NCBI GenBank assembly: GCA_030690415.1 | Contig: JAUYGZ010000019.1 | Span: 1 to 64,000 of the forward strand | DNA: 64,000 nucleotides | DNA from: a bacterium | GTDB taxonomy: Bacteria > Patescibacteriota > Gracilibacteria > JAUYGZ01 | Reading direction: 5' to 3' | Part shown: piece by piece, positions 32,504-39,880 of the stretch | Layout: every line of letters starts with the position of its first letter | Numbering within the stretch: the first letter of the stretch is position 1 | The notes under the pieces: generated by a model | What the model was told of the DNA's origin: nothing | Databases searched by the model: none | The model's input: the letters and a program-made list of their open reading frames with translations, nothing else | Program-made: the position numbers and the translations under genes

Positions 32504-35386
32504 CTACTGGCAGGCCTCACACTCCGGCCCATTGAGGATGCTGCACATCTGCTTGTCGTCCGAAGCTTTCGCGAAAGATGAGGCATTCATGGGAGATTTG
32601 TCTGCCGTCATCGGTTGCGGCATCGACACCTCCTCGACCGCTGCTACCGTTGCAACAGCAGAACCCAATGCATTACTCCGAACCCCCGACTCCGAACTCC
32701 GAACTGCTTCGCGCTTGTGGGTAAACCCATACTTGGCTGAATTCACCGTGGACTTTTCAACCTGGGAGACACCAAGTGTTCGGAGATAATACGAGGTCTT
32801 GAGACCCATCTTCCAGATCGTGAAATAGATCTCGGAGAGGTCCTTGCCGGAGACTCCACGGGCGAAGATATTCAGCGACTGGCTCTGGTCGATCCAGCGA
32901 CCGCGATAGGCGGCGTGTTTCACGAGCCACATCGGACCGATTTCGAAGACTTCCTTGTACTTGCTCCGCAGCTTCTGAGGGATTGCTTCAATGGCCTGAA
33001 TACTGCCATCATAGAACTTAATCTGTTCGGACATATCATCATTCCAGAGATGAAGTTTCTTCAGATCCTCGATCAAATAATCGTTGACGACCGTGAATTC
33101 CCCGCTGAGATTGGACTTCACGTACATGTTCTTGTAGATCGGCTCGATACAAGGATATGAGCCCGTGATATTGGAAATCGTCGCCGTCGGCGCGATGGCC
33201 ATACAGTTGGAATTCCTCATGCCGAATTCTTTGACCATGGCTCTCAGCTTATTCCAGTCCAGAGTTTCATGACGAGGACAATCGATCTTCATACCCCGTT
33301 CTTGTTCGAGCAAGTCAATGGTGTCCTGAGGGAAGATACCGCGATCCCATTTCGAATCTTTGTAGCTCTGATAGGTGCCCCGTTCCTTGGCTAATTCGGA
33401 AGAAGCCTGAATGGCATAGTAAGCAATCACTTCCATGGACTCATCGGAGAATTTCACAGCCGCATCGCTGTCAAAGTTAAGGTCGAGCTTGTAAAAAGCA
33501 TCCTGAAGACCCATAATCCCCAACCCCACCGGTCGATGTCGTCGATTGGAGGTCTCAGCCTCTTTTGTGGGGTAGAAATTGATATCCACCACGTTGTCGA
33601 GCATGCGCATAGCCGTGCGGACGGTCGTCTCAAGAAGCTCGGAATTCAGTTTTCCATTCTCAATAAATTTGGGGAGATTGACGGAGCCGAGATTGCAAAC
33701 CGCGGTCTCTTCGGCGGACGTATTGAGAGTAATTTCCGTACAAAGATTTGAACTATGAACGACACCCGCGTGATCCTGTGGTGAGCGGATATTGCAGGGA
33801 TCTTTGAAGTTAATCCAGGGATGACCGGTTTCGAAGAGCATGGTCAACATTTTGCGCCAGAGATCGGCGGCTTTAAGGCGCTTGAAAACCTTGATCTTGC
33901 CCTCATCAACCATCTTTTCGTAATGAACATATCGCTCTTCGAAGGCCTTCCCGTAGAGATCATGGAGATCCTTCACATCGCTCGGAGTGAAGAGTGTCCA
34001 GTCCTTATTCTCCTGAACTCTCTTCATCATGAGATCCGGAATCCAGTTGGCGGTATTCATATCATGGGTGCGGCGGCGTTCATCACCGGTATTTTTGCGA
34101 AGCTCGAGAAAATCTTCGACGTCGAGATGCCAAGATTCAAGATAAGCACACATCGCGCCTTTTCGCTTCCCTCCCTGATTCACCGCCACGGCAGTATCGT
34201 TAGCAATCTTAAGGAATGGGATAACTCCCTGAGACTTCCCGTTAGTGCCTTTGATATGCGCTCCAGTCGCCCGAATATTCGTCCAGTCATTGCCAATCCC
34301 CCCGGCCCACTTAGAGAGCTGGGCATCATCGGCGATGAATTTGAAGATATGACCGAGATCATCATTGACGGTGGAGAGGTAACAAGAACTTAATTGAGGA
34401 TGCATCGTACCGGCATTGAACAAGGTCGGGGTCGAGCTGACATAGAGCATCTGCGAGAGCACATCGTAGAATTCCTTGGCTCGCATTTGCCTATCAGCGT
34501 CATTCATCGCCAATCCCATCGACACTCGCATCCAGAAGTATTGGGGTGCCTCGATACGCCGCCCACCGATGTGGATGAAATAACGATCGTAGAGCGTCTG
34601 AATACCGAGATAGGTGAAGAGCCCGTCACGTTCCGGCTTCAGATATTCGGCCAAATCTTGCAAATCATAGTGGTGGAGATCAGGGCTCATGCGTTCATGC
34701 TCGACGCCAACGGCAATATTCACCGGAAACATTTCCCGGTATTTTTTCTCGAAACTTTTCTGGTGCAAACCTTCGCCGAAGACTTCCTTGTAAACACTAT
34801 TGAGGAACATTCGCGCGGTCGCGTAGCTGTACGCAGGCTCCTTTTCAATACGTGCCTTCATAGTCATCACCACGGCCTTATCAATATCCTCTGTGCTGAT
34901 CCCTTCAAACATATCGCGCTTGGCCGCCTCGGCGAGCTCGGCCGCGTCAATCACCGTTTCAAAACCAACTATAGCTCTCTCAATGGCCGCCTGCAGTTTC
35001 TTGGTGGTAAATACCTCTTGCTGACCATTCCGTTTGGTCACCATCAGCTCCCTTTTCTTCATTTTGTCCAGCAATTCCTGTTGTCGCTTCTCAGTCTGCT
35101 GCTCACGATAGAGGATGTACGCTTTGGCGACTTCAAAAAACTCACTCTTCATCAAAGCTTGCTCCACCACATCCTGGACGTTCTCAACGGTGGGCATATC
35201 CGGCATCTCATCACCGCCAAATTTTTTCTCCAGCATCGCTACCACTTCCTCGGTCAGGGCCCCTGCAAAATCGAGATCGTGACGATTGGTAGAAATAGCC
35301 GCCTTTTCAACGGCACCGCGAATCCGAACGGGGTCGAAATCCACAATATTGCCATTACGTTTGCGGATTTGTGTAATCGAGGACAT
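32504..35386 (-). CDS. nrdA: class I ribonucleotide reductase alpha subunit with two ATP-cones
   Basis: Start set at MSSITQIRKRNGN (35386; 960 residues), since the track's first 75 residues are upstream sequence. Two ATP-cone domains in tandem (about 3-95, QIRKRNGNIVDFDPVRIRGAV; about 105-195, VTKRNGQQEVFTTKKLQAAIERAI) suggest dATP/ATP activity control. Catalytic-core cysteines lie in LSSCYLSTVND, SSNLCTEITL and ETAVCNLGSVNLPKF. The C-terminal redox pair is CEAC. Before it lies a low-complexity tail (about 890-950) containing heptad-encoded RSSESGVRSN and SSFAKASDDK residues, which look repeat-derived. Transcribed ahead of nrdB. Confidence 0.95.
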   Translation of the reverse strand: MSSITQIRKRNGNIVDFDPVRIRGAVEKAAISTNRHDLDFAGALTEEVVAMLEKKFGGDEMPDMPTVENVQDVVEQALMKSEFFEVAKAYILYREQQTEKRQQELLDKMKKRELMVTKRNGQQEVFTTKKLQAAIERAIVGFETVIDAAELAEAAKRDMFEGISTEDIDKAVVMTMKARIEKEPAYSYATARMFLNSVYKEVFGEGLHQKSFEKKYREMFPVNIAVGVEHERMSPDLHHYDLQDLAEYLKPERDGLFTYLGIQTLYDRYFIHIGGRRIEAPQYFWMRVSMGLAMNDADRQMRAKEFYDVLSQMLYVSSTPTLFNAGTMHPQLSSCYLSTVNDDLGHIFKFIADDAQLSKWAGGIGNDWTNIRATGAHIKGTNGKSQGVIPFLKIANDTAVAVNQGGKRKGAMCAYLESWHLDVEDFLELRKNTGDERRRTHDMNTANWIPDLMMKRVQENKDWTLFTPSDVKDLHDLYGKAFEERYVHYEKMVDEGKIKVFKRLKAADLWRKMLTMLFETGHPWINFKDPCNIRSPQDHAGVVHSSNLCTEITLNTSAEETAVCNLGSVNLPKFIENGKLNSELLETTVRTAMRMLDNVVDINFYPTKEAETSNRRHRPVGLGIMGLQDAFYKLDLNFDSDAAVKFSDESMEVIAYYAIQASSELAKERGTYQSYKDSKWDRGIFPQDTIDLLEQERGMKIDCPRHETLDWNKLRAMVKEFGMRNSNCMAIAPTATISNITGSYPCIEPIYKNMYVKSNLSGEFTVVNDYLIEDLKKLHLWNDDMSEQIKFYDGSIQAIEAIPQKLRSKYKEVFEIGPMWLVKHAAYRGRWIDQSQSLNIFARGVSGKDLSEIYFTIWKMGLKTSYYLRTLGVSQVEKSTVNSAKYGFTHKREAVRSSESGVRSNALGSAVATVAAVEEVSMPQPMTADKSPMNASSFAKASDDKQMCSILNGPECEACQ
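32676..32705. repeat. in-frame heptad repeat near the 3' end of nrdA
   Basis: Plus-strand CTCCGAA / CTCCGAACTCCGAACT words at 7-nt spacing, translated on the minus strand as SSESGVRS-type residues. The same GAACTCC word occurs in guaA. Confidence 0.75.
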
Positions 35387-35477
35387 GGAAAAGAGGATAA
35401 AAAAATGAGAGGCTGTGAAAAGAACAAAAAGAACGGAGGGACGGTAAACAAGAACCCTCAGAAAAGACGAACGACTT

Positions 35478-35508
35478 ACTTCAATATATTGGGGCTCAAT
35501 ATTGAAGT
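35478..35508. promoter_or_regulatory. inverted repeat upstream of nrdA, NrdR-box-like
   Basis: ACTTCAATATATT ... AATATTGAAGT, containing palindromic CAATATATTG and CAATATTG cores. NrdR boxes share an AT-rich CNATATATNG-like core, but the 14-bp centre spacing differs from the usual pair. About 92 bp upstream of the nrdA start. Confidence 0.4.
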
Positions 35509-35594
35509 ACGCACTACATCTTGTGTGCCAAAAGAATTTACACCTCAAGATCTCAACGGTCAAAAACATAGCATTGACTCCCCCATGAGGGAAT

Positions 35595-35614
35595 GTTGTG
35601 ACAATTCTCACAAC
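35595..35614. promoter_or_regulatory. perfect inverted repeat upstream of nrdA
   Basis: GTTGTGA-CAATTC-TCACAAC, 7-bp arms, in the 318-bp gap between nrdA and the small His/Cys-rich gene. Possibly an operator or short hairpin. I see no gene in this gap. Confidence 0.4.
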
Positions 35615-35704
35615 TGAGAAAAACCCTCCAATAAGCCAATAGAGAGCCTTTTGCTAATCGCCATAACAAGGTAAAATGAAACAAAAGCACCATCATTCAC
35701 CAGC

Positions 35705-35887
35705 ATGTCAGACGACAGTCAAACACATCAGCACCATGAACAATGCCAGGACAAAAAACAGCACTGCCACTGCTGCGGCCCGACAGAGTTTGAATTTCCG
35801 GAAGAACTGATGATACCAGAGCTCACTCAAATGAGAAAAGACCTCGGAGAAGAAGCCTTTTTGGAGATGATGAAGGCGATGATGTGA
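35705..35887 (+). CDS. small His/Cys-rich acidic protein, unknown
   Basis: 60 residues. The N-terminal third is HQHHEQCQDKKQHCHCCGP, a likely metal-binding segment. The rest (FEFPEELMIPELTQMRKDLGEEAFLEMMKAMM) is an acidic helix. ATG start, own stop, no overlap with other genes. Could be a metal chaperone or a regulator of metal load; the family is not recognised. Confidence 0.6.
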   Translation: MSDDSQTHQHHEQCQDKKQHCHCCGPTEFEFPEELMIPELTQMRKDLGEEAFLEMMKAMM

Positions 35888-35915
35888 GATTTCCCCTCCC
35901 CAAAAGGTCGTTTTT

Positions 35916-35924
35916 TTGCTATAC
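35916..35924 (+). promoter_or_regulatory. extended -10 promoter of PrsW-like gene
   Basis: TGC-TATACT about 70 nt upstream of the ATG at 35995. A short AACCAG-type heptad repeat (35971-35993) abuts the start codon. Confidence 0.5.
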
Positions 35925-35994
35925 TAAAGGGATAGTTTTTTATCTTGCAGCAGTTTTTTATCCCGGGACTAAAAACCAGTAACCAGCAACCAGA

Positions 35995-37362
35995 ATGCCC
36001 CTCCTCGACATCTCCCTTCGCAAGTTTTTAGAATTCGGAGCCTACGCCATCCCCGGTGTACTCTGCTGGTATTTTCTGTTTCGATTCCAAAACCGCAAAG
36101 CCCTACCAACGGAAACCGTACGGGACACCTTTTTCATCGGGACATTATCTGTCGTCCCCCTCTTCATGTACCAGTACGCCTACACCCATTGGGCACCGAA
36201 GCTTGGGACAGACTACCTCAGCACTCTGCTCCAAAATCAAAACATTCTCACGACCGTTCTCCAGACCATGATCGGTTTCGCCACGCTGGGAGTCTTCTTC
36301 ACCCTGGTCATTGGAGGTTTCACGATGTTTTACTCTCTCTTCACGAAGGAATCGTTCCGAAATACTCTCAGATCACTCCTCTCCGAACCACTCAACTTCA
36401 GCGCCACGACGCTGATCTTCGTCTTCATCCTACTCATCGATATCGCTCTGAGGACCTTCACCCCCTTTCAAATCCCTCCGGGACTCATTGGGACGACCTT
36501 CATCCTGGCCATGCTGGAGGAATACTCGAAACACCTCTTCGTCAGGCTTTTTGATGATCACAAGATCAAAAGCGTTGCAAACGCAGTGGAACTGAGCATT
36601 ATCGTGGCCCTGAGTTTTGCCTTTCTGGAAAACATCATTTACTTCACGAACAGTGCCTCAGGGAGTATTCAAAGTGTCATCATTGGTCGCACCCTCGTCT
36701 CCATGCTTGGCCACATCACCTTTTCGGCAGTCTTCGGATACTACTATGGGATTTCCAAGTTTGCTAAATCCGTCATGCATGTAGAAAGTGTCGAGACTCA
36801 CGCACCGGCCTTTCCCCAATGGGTCTACAAAATCTTCCGATTCAAAACCCACAACTCCTACAAGGCCCAGAAGATTTTTGAAGGGCTGTCCTTCGCGACA
36901 CTCATTCACTTTGTCTTCAACATATGCCTGGAATACAACTTCTTGATTGGTGTCATCCCAATCCTCGTCGGAGGCGGATACCTAATCTACCGAATTCTGA
37001 ATAGCGACATTGCCCAACGGGAATTTGCTCTGGTGGGATCAAAGGAAATGCCGGAAGAGGACTTCGAAAAACTGGTATGGAAGGTATCAGTGATGAAACA
37101 CCTGCAGAATATTAAAAAGGAACATCCGGATACGACATTTGATTCTCCGGGAAACAAACAGGAAAGAGAAAAAACTCCGGTACCGAAATTTCCCGAGGAA
37201 AAAGCGATCGAAGTAAAACCACCCATTACCTTTCCACCCGCCACAGAAGCGAAAAACAATCCTGAGGCTCAGCTAACTGCACCAGCAAATCCAACTCTAA
37301 AACCGGGAGAAGATCCCAAAAATCCCTCCAAAGAATGGGAAAAAGAGTGGAATTTCAATTGA
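35995..37362 (+). CDS. PrsW-family intramembrane metalloprotease
   Basis: 455 residues with about eight or nine membrane segments in the first 330. Family motifs: MLEEYSKHLFVR (EExxK), LSFAFLENIIYF, LGHITFSAVFGYYYG and LIHFVFN supply the Glu and His residues thought to bind zinc. PrsW cleaves anti-sigma factors in Bacillus; related proteins cut other membrane substrates. The C-terminal 110 residues are soluble, charged and Pro-rich (KEMPEEDFEKLVWKV...PNPTLKPGEDPKNPS), probably cytoplasmic. No anti-sigma gene is adjacent. Confidence 0.88.
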   Translation: MPLLDISLRKFLEFGAYAIPGVLCWYFLFRFQNRKALPTETVRDTFFIGTLSVVPLFMYQYAYTHWAPKLGTDYLSTLLQNQNILTTVLQTMIGFATLGVFFTLVIGGFTMFYSLFTKESFRNTLRSLLSEPLNFSATTLIFVFILLIDIALRTFTPFQIPPGLIGTTFILAMLEEYSKHLFVRLFDDHKIKSVANAVELSIIVALSFAFLENIIYFTNSASGSIQSVIIGRTLVSMLGHITFSAVFGYYYGISKFAKSVMHVESVETHAPAFPQWVYKIFRFKTHNSYKAQKIFEGLSFATLIHFVFNICLEYNFLIGVIPILVGGGYLIYRILNSDIAQREFALVGSKEMPEEDFEKLVWKVSVMKHLQNIKKEHPDTTFDSPGNKQEREKTPVPKFPEEKAIEVKPPITFPPATEAKNNPEAQLTAPANPTLKPGEDPKNPSKEWEKEWNFN

Positions 37363-37411
37363 GCAAATCAGACATCAGAGGTTAAGATGAAAGTCCCTTA
37401 TTGGACGAACC

Positions 37412-39478
37412 ATGAATCAACTCGGCAACACGCTCTGCATCCTCGACTTCGGCGGCCAATACGCCCACCTGATCACCAACCGCATTCGAAGAATCGGTGT
37501 CCACGCAATCATCAAACCCCATGACACCCCTGCTGATGAACTCAAAAATTGTTCAGGGATTATCCTTTCCGGAGGGCCACAAAGCGTTAATGCTCCAAAC
37601 TCGCTCTTAGCAGATCCTGAAATCTTCGAGCTGGGCATCCCCATCCTTGGAATCTGCTATGGCCACCAGGTCACCAACAAAATGCTGGGAGGGACAGTTT
37701 CACCCGGAAAAACCAAAGAATACGGCAAAACAAAACTTATCATCGACAAACCCATTGGCATTTTCTCCGAACTCCAGACTCCGAACTCCGAACTCACCGT
37801 CTGGATGAGTCACTGGGACGAAGTAACAGAGATCCCCGTCGACTTCGAAGTCCTTGCTCACACGGATATCAATGACTTCGCCGCCGTGGGCAACCTGAAA
37901 AAGCAGATTTATGGCATCCAATTCCACCCCGAGGTCACCCACACCCAGGAGGGTATGCAAATCCTAAAGAATTTCGTGGACATCACCAGAGCAGAAAAGA
38001 ACTGGAAGACCGAAAACTACCTGGAACAGATCAAGCAGGAAATAATAAATCAGGTAAGAACTCGGAATAACGTCCCAAATAATGCCCCCCTTGTAAGGGG
38101 GGCGACGAACGAGAGTGAGGAAGGGGTTCCGAAGCCAGCGAGCGTCAAAGCGAGCAAGGGGTTTGATAAAAAAGTCTTCATGCTCGTCTCCGGTGGCGTC
38201 GACTCCATGGTCGCTTTCACCCTCCTGAACCAAATTCTCGGTGAAGATCAGGTCCACGGCATGCTCGTCGACACGGGATTCATGCGCAAAGGAGAGATCG
38301 AAGAAGTCCAGGCAGCTCTGGAAAAACTCGGCTTCCACAACCTCCACGTCGACGACGCCAAAGAAGATTTTTACCGGGCTCTCGAAGGCGTATCAGACCC
38401 TGAAGAAAAACGACAAATCATTGGAAAAAAGTTCATTGAACGCCAAGCCCAGGCAATTCTAAAACTGAAGCTCAATCCTGAGCACTGGCTCCTCGGTCAG
38501 GGCACCATCTACCCGGACACCATTGAGAGTGGCGGAACAGACAAAGCAGACAAGATCAAAACCCATCACAACCGTGTCCCTGAAATCCAGGACATGATCA
38601 ACCGGGGCCTCATTATTGAACCCCTCAAAGACCTCTACAAAGATGAAGTCCGACATCTGGGAGAACAAATCGGACTCCCCCAGCATCTCGTTTGGCGTCA
38701 CCCCTTTCCGGGCCCGGGCCTTGCAATCCGAATACTTTGCACCCCTAGCGAAATAAAGAAACAAGGGAACAAGGAAACAAGGAATGAATCCGCTCGTTTC
38801 CTCGTTTCTTTATTTCCTCGTTTAGAAGAAGATAATAACGAAATCAACAAATATCTTCAATCGTTCAATCTCAAAGGCACTATTCTCCCTATCCAATCCG
38901 TAGGTGTCCAGGGCGATGCTCGTACCTATCGCCACCCCCTCGCCATATTTCCAGTGCAAGGAGGAGTGAAGGGACGAAGTCGAGGAGAGTCCCCTCTCCT
39001 TCCAGGAGAGGGTCAGGGTGAGGTGGGATGGGAACAGCACTGGAAAAAAGAAGAGCTTCAAAAAATCTCCACCGAACTCACCAATCGATTTGAATCGATC
39101 AATCGAGTCCTCTTCACCCTGAGTAGCGAACCAATCACATCAGCTGAGATCATGACCGACCATTACCTCACCCCGGATCGCGTCAAATTGGTCCAGGAAG
39201 CGGATTTCATCGTCATGAACGAAATCAACCGGTTCGACCTGGAAGAAAAAGTCATCTGGCAATGCCCCACGGTGTTACTCCCTTTATCTATTAATAACGC
39301 GGCATCAGAATGCTTCGTCCTTCGGCCCGTTTCTTCAATCGATGCCATGACGGCTGATTTCGCCTTAATCCCAACAGATTACTTGAACAATATTTTAGTT
39401 CAACTGGAATCACTTAAACCCTCAGCCATCTTCTACGACCTGACCAATAAGCCCCCGGGAACTATAGAGTGGGAGTAA
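37412..39478 (+). CDS. guaA: GMP synthase (glutamine-hydrolysing), repeat-expanded
   Basis: GuaA aminates XMP to GMP. The amidotransferase domain (1-195) has GICYGHQ (Cys) and FHPEVTHT (His). The ATP-pyrophosphatase has LVSGGVDSMVAF. The dimer/XMP domain ends in KPPGTIEWE. At 688 residues it is far longer than the common ~515-525. Extra sequence lies at about 117-129 (LQTPNSELT), 215-252 (RTRNNVPNNAPLVRGATNES..), 446-469 (KKQGNKETRNESARF..) and 512-539 (GGVKGRSRGESPLLPGEGQG). Each is encoded by repeat or palindrome DNA and keeps the frame. All catalytic motifs remain, so it is probably functional. Confidence 0.95.
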   Translation: MNQLGNTLCILDFGGQYAHLITNRIRRIGVHAIIKPHDTPADELKNCSGIILSGGPQSVNAPNSLLADPEIFELGIPILGICYGHQVTNKMLGGTVSPGKTKEYGKTKLIIDKPIGIFSELQTPNSELTVWMSHWDEVTEIPVDFEVLAHTDINDFAAVGNLKKQIYGIQFHPEVTHTQEGMQILKNFVDITRAEKNWKTENYLEQIKQEIINQVRTRNNVPNNAPLVRGATNESEEGVPKPASVKASKGFDKKVFMLVSGGVDSMVAFTLLNQILGEDQVHGMLVDTGFMRKGEIEEVQAALEKLGFHNLHVDDAKEDFYRALEGVSDPEEKRQIIGKKFIERQAQAILKLKLNPEHWLLGQGTIYPDTIESGGTDKADKIKTHHNRVPEIQDMINRGLIIEPLKDLYKDEVRHLGEQIGLPQHLVWRHPFPGPGLAIRILCTPSEIKKQGNKETRNESARFLVSLFPRLEEDNNEINKYLQSFNLKGTILPIQSVGVQGDARTYRHPLAIFPVQGGVKGRSRGESPLLPGEGQGEVGWEQHWKKEELQKISTELTNRFESINRVLFTLSSEPITSAEIMTDHYLTPDRVKLVQEADFIVMNEINRFDLEEKVIWQCPTVLLPLSINNAASECFVLRPVSSIDAMTADFALIPTDYLNNILVQLESLKPSAIFYDLTNKPPGTIEWE
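37764..37798. repeat. in-frame GAACTCC heptad repeat in guaA
   Basis: CTCCGAACTCCAGACTCCGA followed by further ACTCCGA units, 7-nt period, encoding SELQTPNSEL between the strand before VWMSH and the glutaminase core. Confidence 0.8.
38056..38169. repeat. in-frame palindromic element in guaA interdomain linker
   Basis: Contains GCCCCCCTTGTAAGGGGGGC (near-perfect hairpin) and a GAGTGAGGAAGGGGTT stretch. It encodes about 38 extra residues between the amidotransferase and the ATP-pyrophosphatase. Related to the CCCCTTACAAGGGG elements at 39643 and elsewhere. Confidence 0.75.
38751..38820. repeat. in-frame inverted repeat in guaA
   Basis: AATAAAGAAAC ... GTTTCTTTATT arms around AACAAGGAAACAAGG words, encoding about 23 extra residues after the HPFPGPGLAIR motif. 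Confidence 0.7.
38949..39030. repeat. in-frame CCCTCTCC...GGAGAGGG element in guaA
   Basis: CCCTCTCCTTCCAGGAGAGGG-type palindrome (quoted in part) followed by GGTCAGGGTGAGG. This kind of sequence is dispersed in many bacterial genomes, usually between genes. Here it encodes about 27 residues. Confidence 0.75.
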
Positions 39479-39572
39479 TAACGGCTAAATCTTGAACATC
39501 ATCAGTGAAAATAGTCAGCACGGCGTAATCCTTCGTAGCTGGAGTTGGTTTTGGTGGTGGAGCGAAGAAGGA

Positions 39573-39602
39573 AAGCCACCTGGGACTATTGAGTGGGAAT
39601 GA
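39573..39602 (+). pseudogene. second copy of the guaA 3' end
   Basis: Encodes KPPGTIEWE then TGA, identical in protein to the guaA terminus 94 bp upstream (TAA). The DNA differs almost only at third codon positions (CCC/CCA, CCG/CCT, GGA/GGG, ATA/ATT, GAG/GAA, stop). The upstream codons do not resemble guaA. guaA 3' ends are known insertion sites for genomic islands, so this may be the far junction of a lost or shrunken element. Confidence 0.7.
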
Positions 39603-39642
39603 AATAGACCTTACACCCCGCATTTAAGAACCCATTGAGCCT

Positions 39643-39788
39643 TCGTATCGGAACCCCTAACCCCTTACAAGGGGAAGTCGCTTATAAAAAGCGACCTGAA
39701 TGAATTATTCAGGATTGTTAGGCATTGTTCTTCTTAGGAAAGATGCCCCATCTTTCTTCCCCTTGTAAGGGGTTAGGGATTCATACGA
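39643..39788. repeat. inverted-repeat element between guaA and giant surface gene
   Basis: Arms of about 33 bp: TCGTAT..CCCTAACCCCTTACAAGGGGAAG and its complement at the other end. Internal hairpins are GTCGCT/AGCGAC, CTGAAT/ATTCAG and GAAAGATG-CCC-CATCTTTC. A 27-nt core is repeated exactly at 57756. No coding capacity seen in the 39479-39880 gap. Confidence 0.85.
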
Positions 39789-39836
39789 GCCAATCCATTG
39801 AGTTAGTGTGCCCGCCTTCCATTCACACCAAAAATC

Positions 39837-39845
39837 TGGTATAAT
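39837..39845 (+). promoter_or_regulatory. extended -10 promoter of the giant surface protein gene
   Basis: TGG-TATAAT 36 nt upstream of the ATG, with an A/T-rich leader. No convincing -35. Confidence 0.6.
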
Positions 39846-39880
39846 AAAAAGATAAAAAAATATTTTTCATAAAAATAAAA

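Noticed and set aside
34394-35617. 407-residue plus-strand ORF antisense to nrdA
   Set aside because: Shadow of nrdA; its residues are the reverse-frame reading of conserved NrdA motifs, with no recognisable domain.
39490-39880. A small gene between guaA and the giant surface gene
   Set aside because: Only the guaA tail copy and inverted-repeat element are seen; no ORF with plausible composition.
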